A stretch of DNA of 64,000 nt from Breviolum minutum Mf 1.05b.01 (taxonomy: Eukaryota > Sar > Dinophyceae > Suessiales > Symbiodiniaceae): contig DF239034.1 of NCBI GenBank assembly GCA_000507305.1, forward strand, positions 1 to 64,000, given 5' to 3'. Position numbers and translations under genes: made by a program. The notes beneath the pieces are model-generated. The model did no database searches. It had not been told where the DNA came from and saw only the letters and a program-made list of their open reading frames with translations. Below, piece after piece: positions 43,940 to 54,553 of the stretch. Position 1 is the first letter of the stretch, and the number at the start of each line of letters is the position of its first letter.

Positions 43940-46838
43940 CCAGGCTGGTTTGATTTTGGATCCAGAGACACAAGCTCCCGTTGGCATGTTAAACCCAATG
44001 ACTGGAGAGGCTCGGGTGAGTGGAAAATGCAAAGCAGATCTTGTCATGTGAATATTTATGTCGTCATAGTTGTGTTGATACTGATAGATAATAGGGTTTT
44101 TTGAGAAAACATTTCATACAGATTCAGCCTACTTAAACTTACTTGACCCAGATGCTCAAGTAAGGTTAATTTCCAACATGGATTCATATTGTTTATTCAT
44201 CCATCCAACATGTGGTAAAATTTCACAGTTGCTGACAGGTCCAGGAGATCACAGAGGTGAGGGACTCGCAAGTTTTGAAGTTTGAATTGCTGATACCTAG
44301 GTTGATTGCGTTTGATTGAAGTCCTTGTGGTTTGTGTGTGTGTGTGAGATGATTTCGATAAGTCAATGAAATTGAACTTGCACGACTTTCAGATTTTCCA
44401 TATTTGGCAGTTGGAGAAGTTACGATGGATGCAGTGCAATGACTCATCGTACGTCGTAGGTAGTAGTTGTTCAGGTGTTTTGTGTCGATTCGAGTTGGTT
44501 TGCACTGGATGGATGGCAAGCCACTTCGATTGTACTCCATTTTGATGGCATGAACCAATGAACCATTATGAACTTCTTGGTTTTTGTTATGTTTTTTTGA
44601 TGATTGCGTGTGGGTATGTGTGATCCTTGGCTAGGAGCATGTCCAGAATTTGATGCAAAATCTTGGGCAGATGCAGATCAGCATGGTCGAACTGGATGGA
44701 AGGCCGTTTGGAGAAAGAGATGTCAGATCCAACTTTGCCCATTTGGGGATGCTGTTCTGGACGAAAAATCCCTCAATGGTTTGATTTGTCAAGCGGCGTA
44801 CGGTTGTTTCATGTTACATTCCGGTAATCTAAACACAGCAATGCAAAGTGGACCCAACTTGAAGATGTATTTGAGAAACCGGCTAAACTCTTCATGTAGG
44901 AGTCTTCTTGTGAGGCGCTCTTTTTTCTTGAAAGGGGCTCCAAACCAGGGAAACCGATATGGTGAACTACCAAAAGCGATACCTTGCAATGTCTTGAAAT
45001 GCAATTAGTTCATTCATGTTTGCGTGCAAAGCTTGGAATTGTTCTTTTTTTCCACATTCTCGCGAGTCCCGAAGCGATACCCGAAGCGATACTTTTCTGG
45101 TACATAAATCCCCACAAATCCATCCTGTCACCAAGAAACCAAAAAGAAAGGAAATCAAGGCCCAAAAGACGCCAAAAAACAGGAATTGAAAGCCCAAATG
45201 GCCATGAACACAGACAATTACAATTCAATTTAATCTATATTTCTGACTCATTTATTACCATATCATACGTACATGCCCCAAACACTGTAAAACGATATAG
45301 CAAACTACGAAAAACGATACCTATGTCCCATAGAGCGCCCCAGTTGTATTGAGTTTGCCAGCCGCTCATTTCCTGTTGAAAACGGTGATATGCCATTGCT
45401 ATGCTGGTTTTGCAGAGGCAGTTTATCCTTATGGCTGGACTACTGGTGGATCCAATGACACAGGAGCCCTGGCTGTAGGATCACTACCAGGTGTGCAGAT
45501 GAGAACATCAACTTATAAACTATAAACCTGCGTTCTTAGTGGTGACATGTCGAAGTATGTACAAACAAGGGTATTTCTGCGCATGGATGTGCAAACTGAG
45601 ATATACATATTAGGTCATATCAATAATATGTATATGTATTTGTCGGATTTATGGTTATATTTTAATCATGTCTATGTACATATGTATGAATATTTACAAG
45701 AAGGCTAGTAGGTAAATAGATTTAAGGATGCGGTTAGGCATGAATCACCTTAGACACAAATTAAATGTCTCAGAGAAAACATCCCAGGAGGTGGCTTACA
45801 AAGTGGAACCAGATGGTACGGTGCTTGATGCTGCTACAGGGGAGACCTGTGGCATGATCGAATTGTTGGGATGCCCATGGGATGCGCAACGGATTGACGA
45901 TTTGTACAATTTGAAGCATTTGACAGATTTCCGATCAATCAATGCGCTTGACAAAAGTCAAAAGCTCGAATCGTTTGATTGCAGCGGCTCATTGAGGGCC
46001 ATATTTGAGATTTGCTCATCATTGCCTCGCTTTCAGGTTATGACGCCAATATGTATCGGGCATATTAATGTTCGCCTTGCATGACTACCTTTCAAATTAT
46101 CAAATTAGATTATGGACCAAATGTTCAGTCGTTTAATGTGTTGTATGTTGATGATATATTGTTTTCTTGCATTTCTTCACAGCATCACTTCAAGTTTCAC
46201 TTGGCCGCCATGGCAGATGTCCGTTTAGAACGTCAGTTGCGATATTACTTCAGTGACAAGAACTTGTGGAAAGACGTTTGGTTGGTGAAGCAGCTGGGTG
46301 ACGATTGCACAGGTTTCATTGCAGCTGAAGTCATTGCAGGCTTCAATCGAGTGCAACAAATCACGTCGGAAGTGGACTTGGTGGTGGCCAGTTTGAAGAG
46401 GATTGAGGAATTGGAAGTGAAGGAAGACTCTCAAGGTGATTTGCTGACAAATTTTGACAGAAAACAACTACAATTTCATAAGCTTTGCCCTGGCAGTTTT
46501 TTTGGTGGTAAAGGGATAGATGTTCTCTGAAAATTTTCCGTTTTTTTTTGTCGTTTGGAACTAGGATATATAACTAAAGTCATGCCACTTTCAACCACCA
46601 AACCACCAACCAGCATTCTTTTCAAACATTTTACATGTGGGTGTTGTTTCTGTTTCCCTTGGTAGGCAAAGCGGCGGTACGTCGTCGGCATCCTTTACCA
46701 CCCAAGCCGCAACCTGAGAGCGAAGCAGGGTCGTTGGAGGCGGAAGGAGGAGATGATCAAGAGCTTCAAGTCACATCCACAGCAGTACCTGATACACCAC
46801 TTCCCCAAGCTCCCAATGAGAAAGAGATGGTGTCTTGA
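43940..46838 (+). CDS. La-motif (LARP-type) RNA-binding protein, C-terminal part
   Basis: Exon 46183-46435 carries a La motif: ADVRLERQLRYYFSDKNLWK, DVWLVKQLGDDCTGFIAAEV, IAGFNRVQQITSEVDLVVAS, LKRIEELEV. The aromatic and basic positions that form the RNA 3'-end pocket in La and LARP proteins are present (the YYFSD core is exact). It joins through a GT-AG intron (46436-46665) to a last exon rich in Pro, Glu and Ser that ends NEKEMVS and TGA at 46838. Upstream exons carry related short blocks: AGLILDPETQAPVGMLNPMT (about 43951-44010, GTGAGT donor), EHVQNLMQNLGQMQISMVEL (from about 44635), AGLLVDPMTQEPW (about 45431-45469), VEPDGTVLDAATGETCGMIE (about 45803-45862). No RRM follows the La motif, so this is LARP-like rather than genuine La. 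Upstream junctions are tentative. Confidence 0.75.
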
Positions 46839-46978
46839 ACTTGAACTTGTATCAATTTGGTTGTAATTTTGGTTGTTTTTTTGGTGTTTTTTTGTTGTTT
46901 GTTTTTTTTGGTGTTGAAGTTGGATGAGTTGGATGTTTGTGTGAAATTCTTTACGTGCCAAGAGAACTACTGCCCTAG
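46839..46978. other. Short T-rich spacer between two genes
   Basis: There are only 140 bases between the La-motif gene stop and the first visible aminotransferase codon. It is T- and G-rich with runs such as TTTTTTGGTGTTTTTTT, so it looks like intron or trans-splice acceptor context. No in-frame ATG for the next gene is visible. Confidence 0.5.
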
Positions 46979-49359
46979 ATTCCTGCACCGCGACTACAGG
47001 AATCGCTCGCTGGATTTCGGAAGGTGCCCAAGACGGGTGTGATTTATGTCATGGACGAAGCAAGCAAAGCAGGATATTGCGCGGCTACTGCTCAAGAATG
47101 GGCCATCCACTCAGATTGTTTGCATTTTTTGGGGTATGATTTCATAATGGTTTCCTGAACATTTGGTTTGGTAAGCGTTAGCCTCTCGGGCACTCCTGAC
47201 TAGATCGATGCAACTGAATTTTTAAATGGTTTTGATGATAGATTTTGCCTTCCAGCATTCGTGAGATTCACTAACAGGTAGCACATGCCATGTGCTTCGA
47301 TGAATGATGATTTTCACAAGCAGTCACCATGATATTCAACAGTCTTGCTTCCAAAACCCCATCCCACCCCCCCCCAAAAAAAAAAGAACATAGCATTTTG
47401 GCCCACAAATCTGGACATACTTGCCAGAGTTTGCTCTCTCAGGCCAATTTGGGCCAAGGATCCCCTGAAACCACGAGAGCCAAGAATTGGCCGACGAACA
47501 TCCGAAAGCGTTTGACCGAGCTGGTGGAGAAAGGCAAACTTTCATCGGAGCTTGGACCTTTTTCCTTGCAAACCTTGGTCACTTGGCGAACCGATGCAAC
47601 AGATTCAATACCTGCACTATCATATTTGGGCTCAATTTTTTGTTGGATCATATTATTATGTTATCATATTTAAAACAGGCTGGCGCCTGNCCGACCCGGG
47701 TCGGCGGATTTGCATCATTTTGTAATCACTCGACGGTTCAAGAAATGTGATATTTATTTGTATCATAGCTACCTCACTTTTTGTTGCACTCAACAAGTAT
47801 TGTGCGGTTTGGTAGTTCTGAATTCGCGAAAAAATCGTTGCTTGTGCGGCCTGGGCTAAAATTCCTTTCCAAAAAGTGTGTGTCCACAATCTCTTGATTG
47901 GTCAATTTCAGGAAGTGAATGAAGAAAACTTGCATTATTCCAGTGTGAATGGTGATTGGGCCTTGCGACGTGCTGTAGCAAAGTACTACAATGAGATCTA
48001 TCGAAAGGGAAAATCATCGCTATACACTGCCGAGAATGTCGCAATCGTTGGTGGTGGGCGCCTCGCGCTGACTCGCCTTTGTTGTGCCATGGACAATGTG
48101 AATCTGGGACATTTTCTGCCTGACTACACCGCAACTATGTGAAAAAAAATGCTGAGATTTGTCAATTTATGTTATGTCTTCTTTTTCTCAGGTCCATACT
48201 TGGTTCCTACTTTGTGTGTGTGTTTTTTTTGGTGTGTGAAGTGATGGAAGTGTGGCATGATTACATCGTTTTTTGCGAGGCATATGCCGAGCTCTTGAGT
48301 CAGTTCAAGACCATCAATTCCATCCCTATTCCGTTGGATCCGAAAAACAATTTCTCCATCACCTTGCAGGAACTTCGTCGTGAAATTGTGGGACGTGGTT
48401 TGTCGGTACTCTTGTTGTCAAATCCTTGTAATCCAACAGGTCAATTGATTGAAGGAGAAGAGTTGAAGAATTGGGTGCGAATCGCACGAGAAACGCAGTG
48501 TTCCTTGGTGTTGGATGAAATTTATTCAAGATACATCTATACCCAACGCATGTCACCCACTGATGCCACCTGGAGAATGGTCTCAGCTGCACAATTTGTG
48601 GATGACGTCAATCAAGATCCTGTCATCATTCTGGATGGACTTACCAAGTGTTGGAGGATGCCTGGTTTGCGCATTTGTTGGATCGTCGCACCCAAATCAG
48701 CAACTCGTCAGACCTGTCAGCATATGTCAGCATTCTTCTGTGGATGAGACTGCGGGAAATCAGAATGGTTACCGGTTCGTTGCAGACTCTTTTTGATAGA
48801 ATTGACATTGAAATGACTACGTCATCAACATGTCATTGAATGAGTTCCCGAAGTTTTCAGTATGCCACTTTTTTCCTAGGTCATTGATGCTGTCGGAGCT
48901 GCTGGTTCATTTCTGGATGGTGGTCCTTCGCTTCCAACACAACGCTCCTGCGTCCCCTTATTGAATCCCAAAGATGTCGTAGAGCAGACAGTGATGTTGC
49001 AAGTATTATTCAGTCACAAGCGGGATTTCTTATTGAGGCGTTTGCAAGATATGGGAATTACAGTGGAACATCCTCCACAAGGAACTTTCTATTGTTGGTG
49101 TGATATCTCCAATTTACCAGCTCCTTTGAACAATTGCTGGGGCTTTTTTCGAGAACTCCTAAAGGAGAAGGTCATCGTGACACCGGGTGTTTTCTTTGAT
49201 GTGAACCCTGGTTCGAGACGAAAGTTCAATAGCTACGACTCCTTCATTCGCATCTCCTATGGTCCAAGTTTCAAGGAAGTCCAACGCGGCCTCGAAGGCA
49301 TGCAACGCGTCATCGAACGGCAACGCCTTCGACGAGAAGATGAAATAGGAAGCCCATGA
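46979..49359 (+). CDS. Class I/II PLP-dependent aminotransferase
   Basis: Five exons join in frame: 46979 or 47000-47101, 47443-47577, 47912-48130, 48280-48699 and 48880-49359. The product has over 450 residues, normal for fold-type I aminotransferases. Marks in order: TGVIYVMDEASKAGY, ANLGQGSPET, YSSVNGDWALRRAVAKYYNE, YTAENVAIVGGGRLALTRLC, NLGHFLPDYT|AYAELL, LLLSNPCNPTGQ, SLVLDEIYSRY (Asp and Tyr of the PLP site), DGLTKCWRMPGLRICW (PLP-binding Lys), SFLDGGPS, HPPQGTFYCWCDIS, VIVTPGVFFDVNPGSRR and SFIRISYGPS (Arg for the substrate carboxylate). It transfers an amino group between an amino acid and a 2-oxo acid. The substrate cannot be told from sequence. Three introns start GC, one GT, all phase 0. 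No start codon was located. Confidence 0.9.
47102..47442 (+). other. GC-AG intron of the aminotransferase gene
   Basis: GAATGG meets GCCATC, and CTCAG|GCCAAT restarts ANLGQGSPET. Intron and next exon share GCCA at their starts. Confidence 0.8.
47690..47704. other. Ambiguous base next to a perfect GC palindrome
   Basis: The only N in the window (47690) is followed directly by CCGACCCGGGTCGG, a perfect 14-bp palindrome in an otherwise AT-rich intron. It may mark an assembly join or a hairpin that stopped sequencing. Confidence 0.9.
48131..48279 (+). other. GC-AG intron of the aminotransferase gene
   Basis: DYT (TACACC) meets GCAACT, and GCGAG|GCATAT restores DYTAYAELL. Intron and next exon both begin GCA. 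Confidence 0.85.
48700..48879 (+). other. GC-AG intron of the aminotransferase gene
   Basis: APKS (AAATCA) meets GCAACT, and CCTAG|GTCATT restores APKSVIDAVGAAGSF. The intron opens with the same six bases as the previous GC-AG intron. Confidence 0.8.
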
Positions 49360-50956
49360 GCTGGAGGCTCTCAATGGCTTCACTGATCCTATTGGATCAT
49401 AGTGAAAATGGTGACTGTGCTTTCAATTTGAAAATGACCGCTGCATGCACTGTGTGCCTGCTTTGCAATTTTGTCGACTGTCACTGACTGTCATGTGCCA
49501 GCCATGGAAGGAAGCCATCGAATAGAGAGAATTTGTGCAATCACTTCTCCAACTCTCGTCACTTGCAGGGACAATCCAGATGTCATCCCCACGACCACCA
49601 CCACCACCACCACCACTAAGAGTGCGCCAAAAACTTTTAAGGACGAGGTGAGGTGTAGCATGTTTACTGACTTTTTCTATCACGTGGCATGTGGCATGCG
49701 TCATTACATGTCCAGCGAATTTTGTTGATTATTTTTGGCACTTTTCATTGCAACAAAAATAACCACAATAACCAAAAACATGGCACAGATACCGGTTGCA
49801 TCCGTGGCCGGAAACGTGGCCAGAACTTGGACGCCCACGGCTGGTGCGAACGAGCGAAAGAACTCATGGCAGATGACTACTACTACCAGGCAGGCATTAG
49901 TTATTGAAATTCAAGCTATGAAAGTTCCAAATTTCCATCAATTTCTCCATTTCACTACTTTTTTGACATAAAATCAAAGTGATTTTAGGCTGAAGTGTTT
50001 TTAAGTTATGCAGGAGAATTTTCCGTGTTACCTTCAGCCAGGCAGCAGCTGCCTTCAGCGAGGCGCAATCCGCAGGAAAAGAAAACGTGCTAGATGGTTG
50101 GGCACCGTTGATTCCGTGTTTGTTTTTCGCGGAAGACGGAACAAAGACTGAACATAAAAGTTCCGCTTTTTAGTCAAGTCGGTGTTTTTTTTTCCGCCCA
50201 TTTTTCTTCAACAAATCCATCATGAGATTGAGCTTCCAGCACTTGCCCAATTCATCTTGCAGATGTTTCAGATTCTTATTTCACCTCGCAGGCCTTGCAG
50301 TGCTGTCAGGAAGAGCGAGCTGCCTCTTGAAGAACCAATAATTGTTGGAAGATTTAAAAAGCCTGAGTGAATAATACATAATGTGTAATGAATATTTATA
50401 CATATGCGCGTGCATCATGTATAATTTTGCTGATCATATCCGGTGTCAAGATTTTGACTTTTAGACTAGTGGAGATCAAAGAAAAGAAATAACTCTGATA
50501 GAAGATGGTATATGCTCACCTTGCTGGCGTTTTTAAGCATGCATGTGCCCTGCATTGCTTTATCAATCTAGAGTGGGAAACAGTCAAGATGTAAAGTCTA
50601 TATGAGTCATTCACTTCGCTTACGGCGAATTTGTTTGTTGTATTTCTCCTACAATTTGTCTTACTATGCATCCACTGAAGGGTGTTTTTCCAAATACTGA
50701 GATGCTGCCGCCGAGGTTGAGCTTGAGTTCGAATGTGAGCTTCTGAAAGGCAGAGCATCTTGCTGGAGGACAGCAGATTGCAAGGAAACGTGTTGAGTCC
50801 AAAGAATCATGGCCCATGGCATCATCTCACGTTCCAAAACATGGAAAAGCACCGCACAAGAGGTCATCACGCTGGTGGAAATCATGTGATTTTCAATGGG
50901 AATATTATGGGATGAGAAATTCAATGCGTGGCATATGAATATTGAAAGTCTTACAG
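49360..50956 (+). other. Weak exon-like frames, no assigned gene
   Basis: A frame at about 49567-49647 reads RDNPDVIP, nine Thr from an ACC microsatellite, KSAPKTFKDE, then GTGAGG. A frame at 49798-49893 reads GCIRGRKRGQNLDAHGWCER then AKELMADDYYYQ. A frame at about 50294-50370 reads SAVRKSELPLEEPIIVGRFK then KPE and a stop. They could be one short gene behind the aminotransferase. No domain was recognised. Confidence 0.35.
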
Positions 50957-51800
50957 GAGTTGTGGAGCTGATTTCCGAAATTGAAAATTTTGGTGCGTCT
51001 CAAGCATGAAAATCTTACAACCTGGTGTGGATACAGGTGGGTTACCCATGTCTTCCGCAAGCCTATGGCTCAGCCATGGAAAGAGTAGTCAGGAAGCAAT
51101 GGACACAGTGTTTGGTGCTGTGTTCATGCGTGAGATGTGCTCAGCTCAGAACGGTCACAACTGTCACAACTCCGAACGCTTGGGTTTTTGAGGGCGTTTG
51201 CCCAATGGCCTTCACTTTCAGTGAATGATTATTCGCAAAGCATTGAGGTTTATTGGCTAATGATTATCTCACTTTCAGCGACCCGTCAAGCAAAAGCAAC
51301 AGGAGAAAAAAGACGAAATGGAAACAAATGTATGGAGGGTTTCACAATGTTTCACATGTCTATCATAAGTGAATGAGATAATATCACATAGTGATATAAT
51401 GATAAAATGCCTTCGGAATGACTTTGTTTCATGTTTTCTTAGACTTCCTTGAAGCCGAGGATGGTATGGAACGCACGAGAGATTTCAGATGACCACCGGC
51501 TGGCCGGAAGTGGCCACGGAGGTGTGTCAAGAATTTCCCGCGGTGACTTGGATTCCGATGCGCGTCGCATGGAAGTTGTCTCAACTGTCTCAACTGTTTG
51601 ATGTGTTGAAATCCCCGAGGTTTGCATATCCCTACCCTTGAATCGATGTGTGAAAGCTCCAGAGGGTATGGGTGCACCCTTCACCATGAACACCAGTACT
51701 GCAGAGACGGAGAACTTTGTGTATCGACCTCCTCTTGAGAATGCAGATGCTGTGCCTTCGTTGCACCAAAAAAACATCCTTGAACTGGCGTGCAGCATCG
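50957..51800 (+). CDS. Multi-exon unknown protein
   Basis: Consecutive exon-like segments with AG|G or AG borders: GVVELISEIENF (50957-50992, GT donor), VGYPCLPQAYGSAMERVVRK then QWTQ (from 51037), RPVKQKQQEKKDEMETN (51279-51329, donor GTATGG), TSLKPRMVWNAREISDDHRL then AGSGHGGVSRISRGDLDSDA (from 51446), and APEGMGAPFTMNTSTAETEN then FVYRPPLENADAVP (about 51658-51759). The middle parts are charged and Ser-rich. No family was recognised and the chain of exons is inferred from order only. Confidence 0.4.
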
Positions 51801-52004
51801 TTGAACTGTGTTCTTTCTAAGGGCTACATGTTGCTGACATGGATGGAGATGAATGGCCAACGTTATTTCCACATCTACAGTGGTTGCAGCTTCCTGGCTT
51901 TCATTTTCAGCACCAAAAAAAAAAGTGTTTTTTTTCTCCAGGGAAAAAAACCCATCCCACCTCGGAAAGCCGGAAAGTCATCAGAAGTGCCAAACGGGAT
52001 GGGA

Positions 52005-52102
52005 TACACCCTGGAAAATTAACATGGAACCCCAAAATGAAGGTTTGATTCAGATGATTCTCCTTTTCAAACAGGTGATTTTCAGGTTCCCCTGGCGGTG
52101 TA
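52005..52102. mobile_element. MITE-like foldback element, copy 5
   Basis: The left end TACACCCTGGAAAATTAACA, then TGGAACCCCAAAATGAAGG, aligns with copy 4. The right end TTTTCAGGTTCCCCTGGCGG then TGTA is a partial inverse. TA occurs at both ends. It has diverged more than copies 1-3. Confidence 0.6.
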
Positions 52103-53624
52103 GTTAGTTCCCCTGGCGGCAAATTTTATCCTTTCCATCTGGCCCTTGAGGTTCCACCTGCGCTGAGTGTGCCACAGGCGCAGATTGAGAGCGTGCTTGG
52201 CCGATCGTAGAACCATGGACTTTCCAGCTTCCTATGACTATACAGACTATACATACTATTTGATGTTTCAAATTCTTCAAAAAAATGTTTGCGATTTTTT
52301 TTGGGGACATTCAAGTGACATGCAGTCATTCTCACAAACCAATGAAATCTACAGTGCGTTTGGCATTTGTTCAGGTAAAGGTTTGGCTTTAACCCCCGTA
52401 CAGCTCCCAAGCATGTGTGGCACCACCGACCGTCTTTCAGCCGGGGCTCTTGGCTTCAAAGATCACTTCGGAACTCTTTTGGCGCTTCGTTTTCAAAGAC
52501 AAAAAAACCCGCTGAGGTGTACGGAATTTTGTACAATCCCGGCGACGGCCCATGGCTTGGACTTGACCCATTTCTTTTCAGTTTTGATTCCACCAAATTA
52601 AATTCATGGCAGATGTTGAGAAAGACGAAGAAACATATGTAGAATTTGTACCTTGCAATAAGCCTCAGTGAAACATGGTGAAACTTGGTGTTTTGGATGT
52701 TTTTGTAAGTATTTCTGGCCCATTGACGATTTCTTGTTTTTTTGATTCAAGTGAGGTACCATCGACAGGGGCTTCAACTGTGTGGATTCTTTGGAGGAAT
52801 ATTGGGCGCAAGCATTGGCAAACGATTTGTTTGCAACGATCATGCGCATCTCCATCAGCGGCCTCATTGTTGCAAGGCCAAACACTTGCTAGACTCGCTA
52901 AACTAGGTGGTGGCAACTCAAAGATTTTTTATTTTTACCCCGAACCTTGGGGGAAATGATCCAATTTCACCAATATTTTTCAAATGGGTTGAAACCACCA
53001 ACTAGTAAATCATTGACATGAAAAAAGAGAACTCACTTAGAGATTCCTGGAGTGTCTGAACTAACAAAATTGGATGGAATGTCTTTTGGTTTTGTTGATG
53101 CAGATGTATGCACCATGGGTTGCGAATGACATGCACGCTGTAATATGGTTACCATGCCTTTGTGCATGCATACTTACTTATACCAAAACATGTGTATATA
53201 TAATATAAAATATAAATATTTCTTTTTATGGACATATGCAACATGATATGGACTGGCGTTCATGATGGTGTCATTTACATGCATCATACATCATGTCTTT
53301 TCGTGTCCGAGACACTTCTATTTGGGTCAAATTGTCTTGTTGGAAATTGCTTCGTGATCACACTCAGGTTCTGGTGATCATCACCTTGGGTTCGTTTCTC
53401 TACTTGAGGATTTGTAGACAGGAATCTAGCCCTTATGGATTAAGTATAGGCAACCGGGTGCAAGTTGCCACTGGCACCTTTGTTGCAGAAAGTTTTAATC
53501 TGTCATTCTTGTGTTATAGTTGTGTTTCTTTGTGCTTTCTGTGTGGCTTTTGTGTGGTGATATTGTTGCTTGAGTTGCATATGGCATCAAACTATTTCGA
53601 CTCGACTGAATCAAGTGTTGCAAG
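52103..53624 (+). other. One exon-like frame, otherwise spacer
   Basis: A + frame at about 52500-52590 reads PAEVYGILYNPGDGPWLGLD, which looks protein-like but was not identified. AT-rich DNA lies at 53190-53230. A long ORF from 53293 is rich in Cys, Leu and Phe and has no splice support. Confidence 0.35.
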
Positions 53625-54553
53625 GCACCGGCGGACTGGAACCGCCCACAAAGGAACAGATCGAGGCGTGTGTTCCGGAAGTCCGTATGGATGAGGACTG
53701 AAGCGTATTGAGATCCACAGAAGTTGCAAGGTTGGCTATGAAATGAAATGGTAAGCAGCCTTCGGCCCTAACTTTCAGCCTTTTCAGGAGGAAACTTGTG
53801 CGGTGTGTTTAGAATCCATCGAAGTGGACCAACCTGCACGAAAGCTGCAGTGCAAGCATGCCTCTTGGCTGAGGAAGACTTTCCAGAATGGAATGGCCTG
53901 CCAATTTTGGTTGGGTTTTTTTAGGTGTTTGAAGTAGTGAGGCCAAAATCACAAAAGCAAGTTGTTTGTGACTGTGCGTCCCCTGAAGCTTGGCTGGGCA
54001 TCGCTTGAGGCTTTTCACTCCGACTGTATCATCAACTGGTGCACCCATCGCGCTCAGCAAGTGCTTTGGCAAAGACCTTGTCATATCGCACGTGCGAAAG
54101 AAAAAACAAGCACCACCCCTGGACACAAAGTTAGTTTTCATCGCCAAGATAGAACTGAGAACATCTAGAAATTAACAGTCCCAATGGCGACATACGGCAA
54201 TCTAGCCCTTAGCTTCACTCAGCTTTGTTCAAAGTTGGCAAAATCAACCACCTGGAAATATGATGAAAAAATCTCAGATTTCGACGATTTCGCACTGTTC
54301 AACACGCACTGTTCAGGCCATTATATGCCCTGTATGCCGGGACCAACAGCCACTGAATGCCACACAGCACAGACAGGCCACGACTGCCACATTCACAGCA
54401 GATATGGGGAAATCCATCCCATCTCCGACGCAGGCAGAGCCTCAGGTCATCGGCAGCGTTGAAGGCGGAGTCTTCGACCGTCGGACTTTTCCATCGATTT
54501 CTGAAATCCGGAGATCCGTTGGCGACGCAGGCAACAACAGCGAAAATGTTTGA
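53625..54553 (+). CDS. RING-H2 finger protein (likely E3 ubiquitin ligase)
   Basis: Four exons assemble a full RING-H2: 53625-53692 (GTGGLEPPTKEQIEACVPEV then RMD), 53788-53859 (EETCAVCLESIEVDQPARKL then QCKH), 54010-54051 (AFHSDCIINWCTHR) and from 54317 (AIICPVCRDQQP). Together they give C-x2-C ... C-x-H-x2-H-type spacing ... C-x2-C with all eight ligands (Cys, Cys, Cys, His, His, Cys, Cys, Cys). RING-H2 proteins recruit E2 enzymes and transfer ubiquitin. The last exon runs on through a Ser/Thr/Gln-rich tail to TGA at 54551-54553, though a further splice is possible. The introns are GA-AG (53693-53787), GC-AG (53860-54009) and GC-AG (54052-54316). N-terminal exons are not identified, so substrate domains or membrane segments are unknown. 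Confidence 0.85.
53693..53787 (+). other. GA-AG intron of the RING-H2 gene
   Basis: CGTATGGAT meets GAGGAC, and TTCAG|GAGGAA restarts EETCAVC. Intron and next exon share GAGGA, the longest such match in the window. Confidence 0.75.
53860..54009 (+). other. GC-AG intron of the RING-H2 gene
   Basis: QCKH (AAGCAT) meets GCCTCT, and TTGAG|GCTTTT restarts AFHSDC, restoring the RING spacing. Confidence 0.85.
54052..54316 (+). other. GC-AG intron of the RING-H2 gene
   Basis: CTHR (CATCGC) meets GCTCAG, and TTCAG|GCCATT restarts AIICPVC, giving the usual distance between ligands 6 and 7. Confidence 0.85.
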
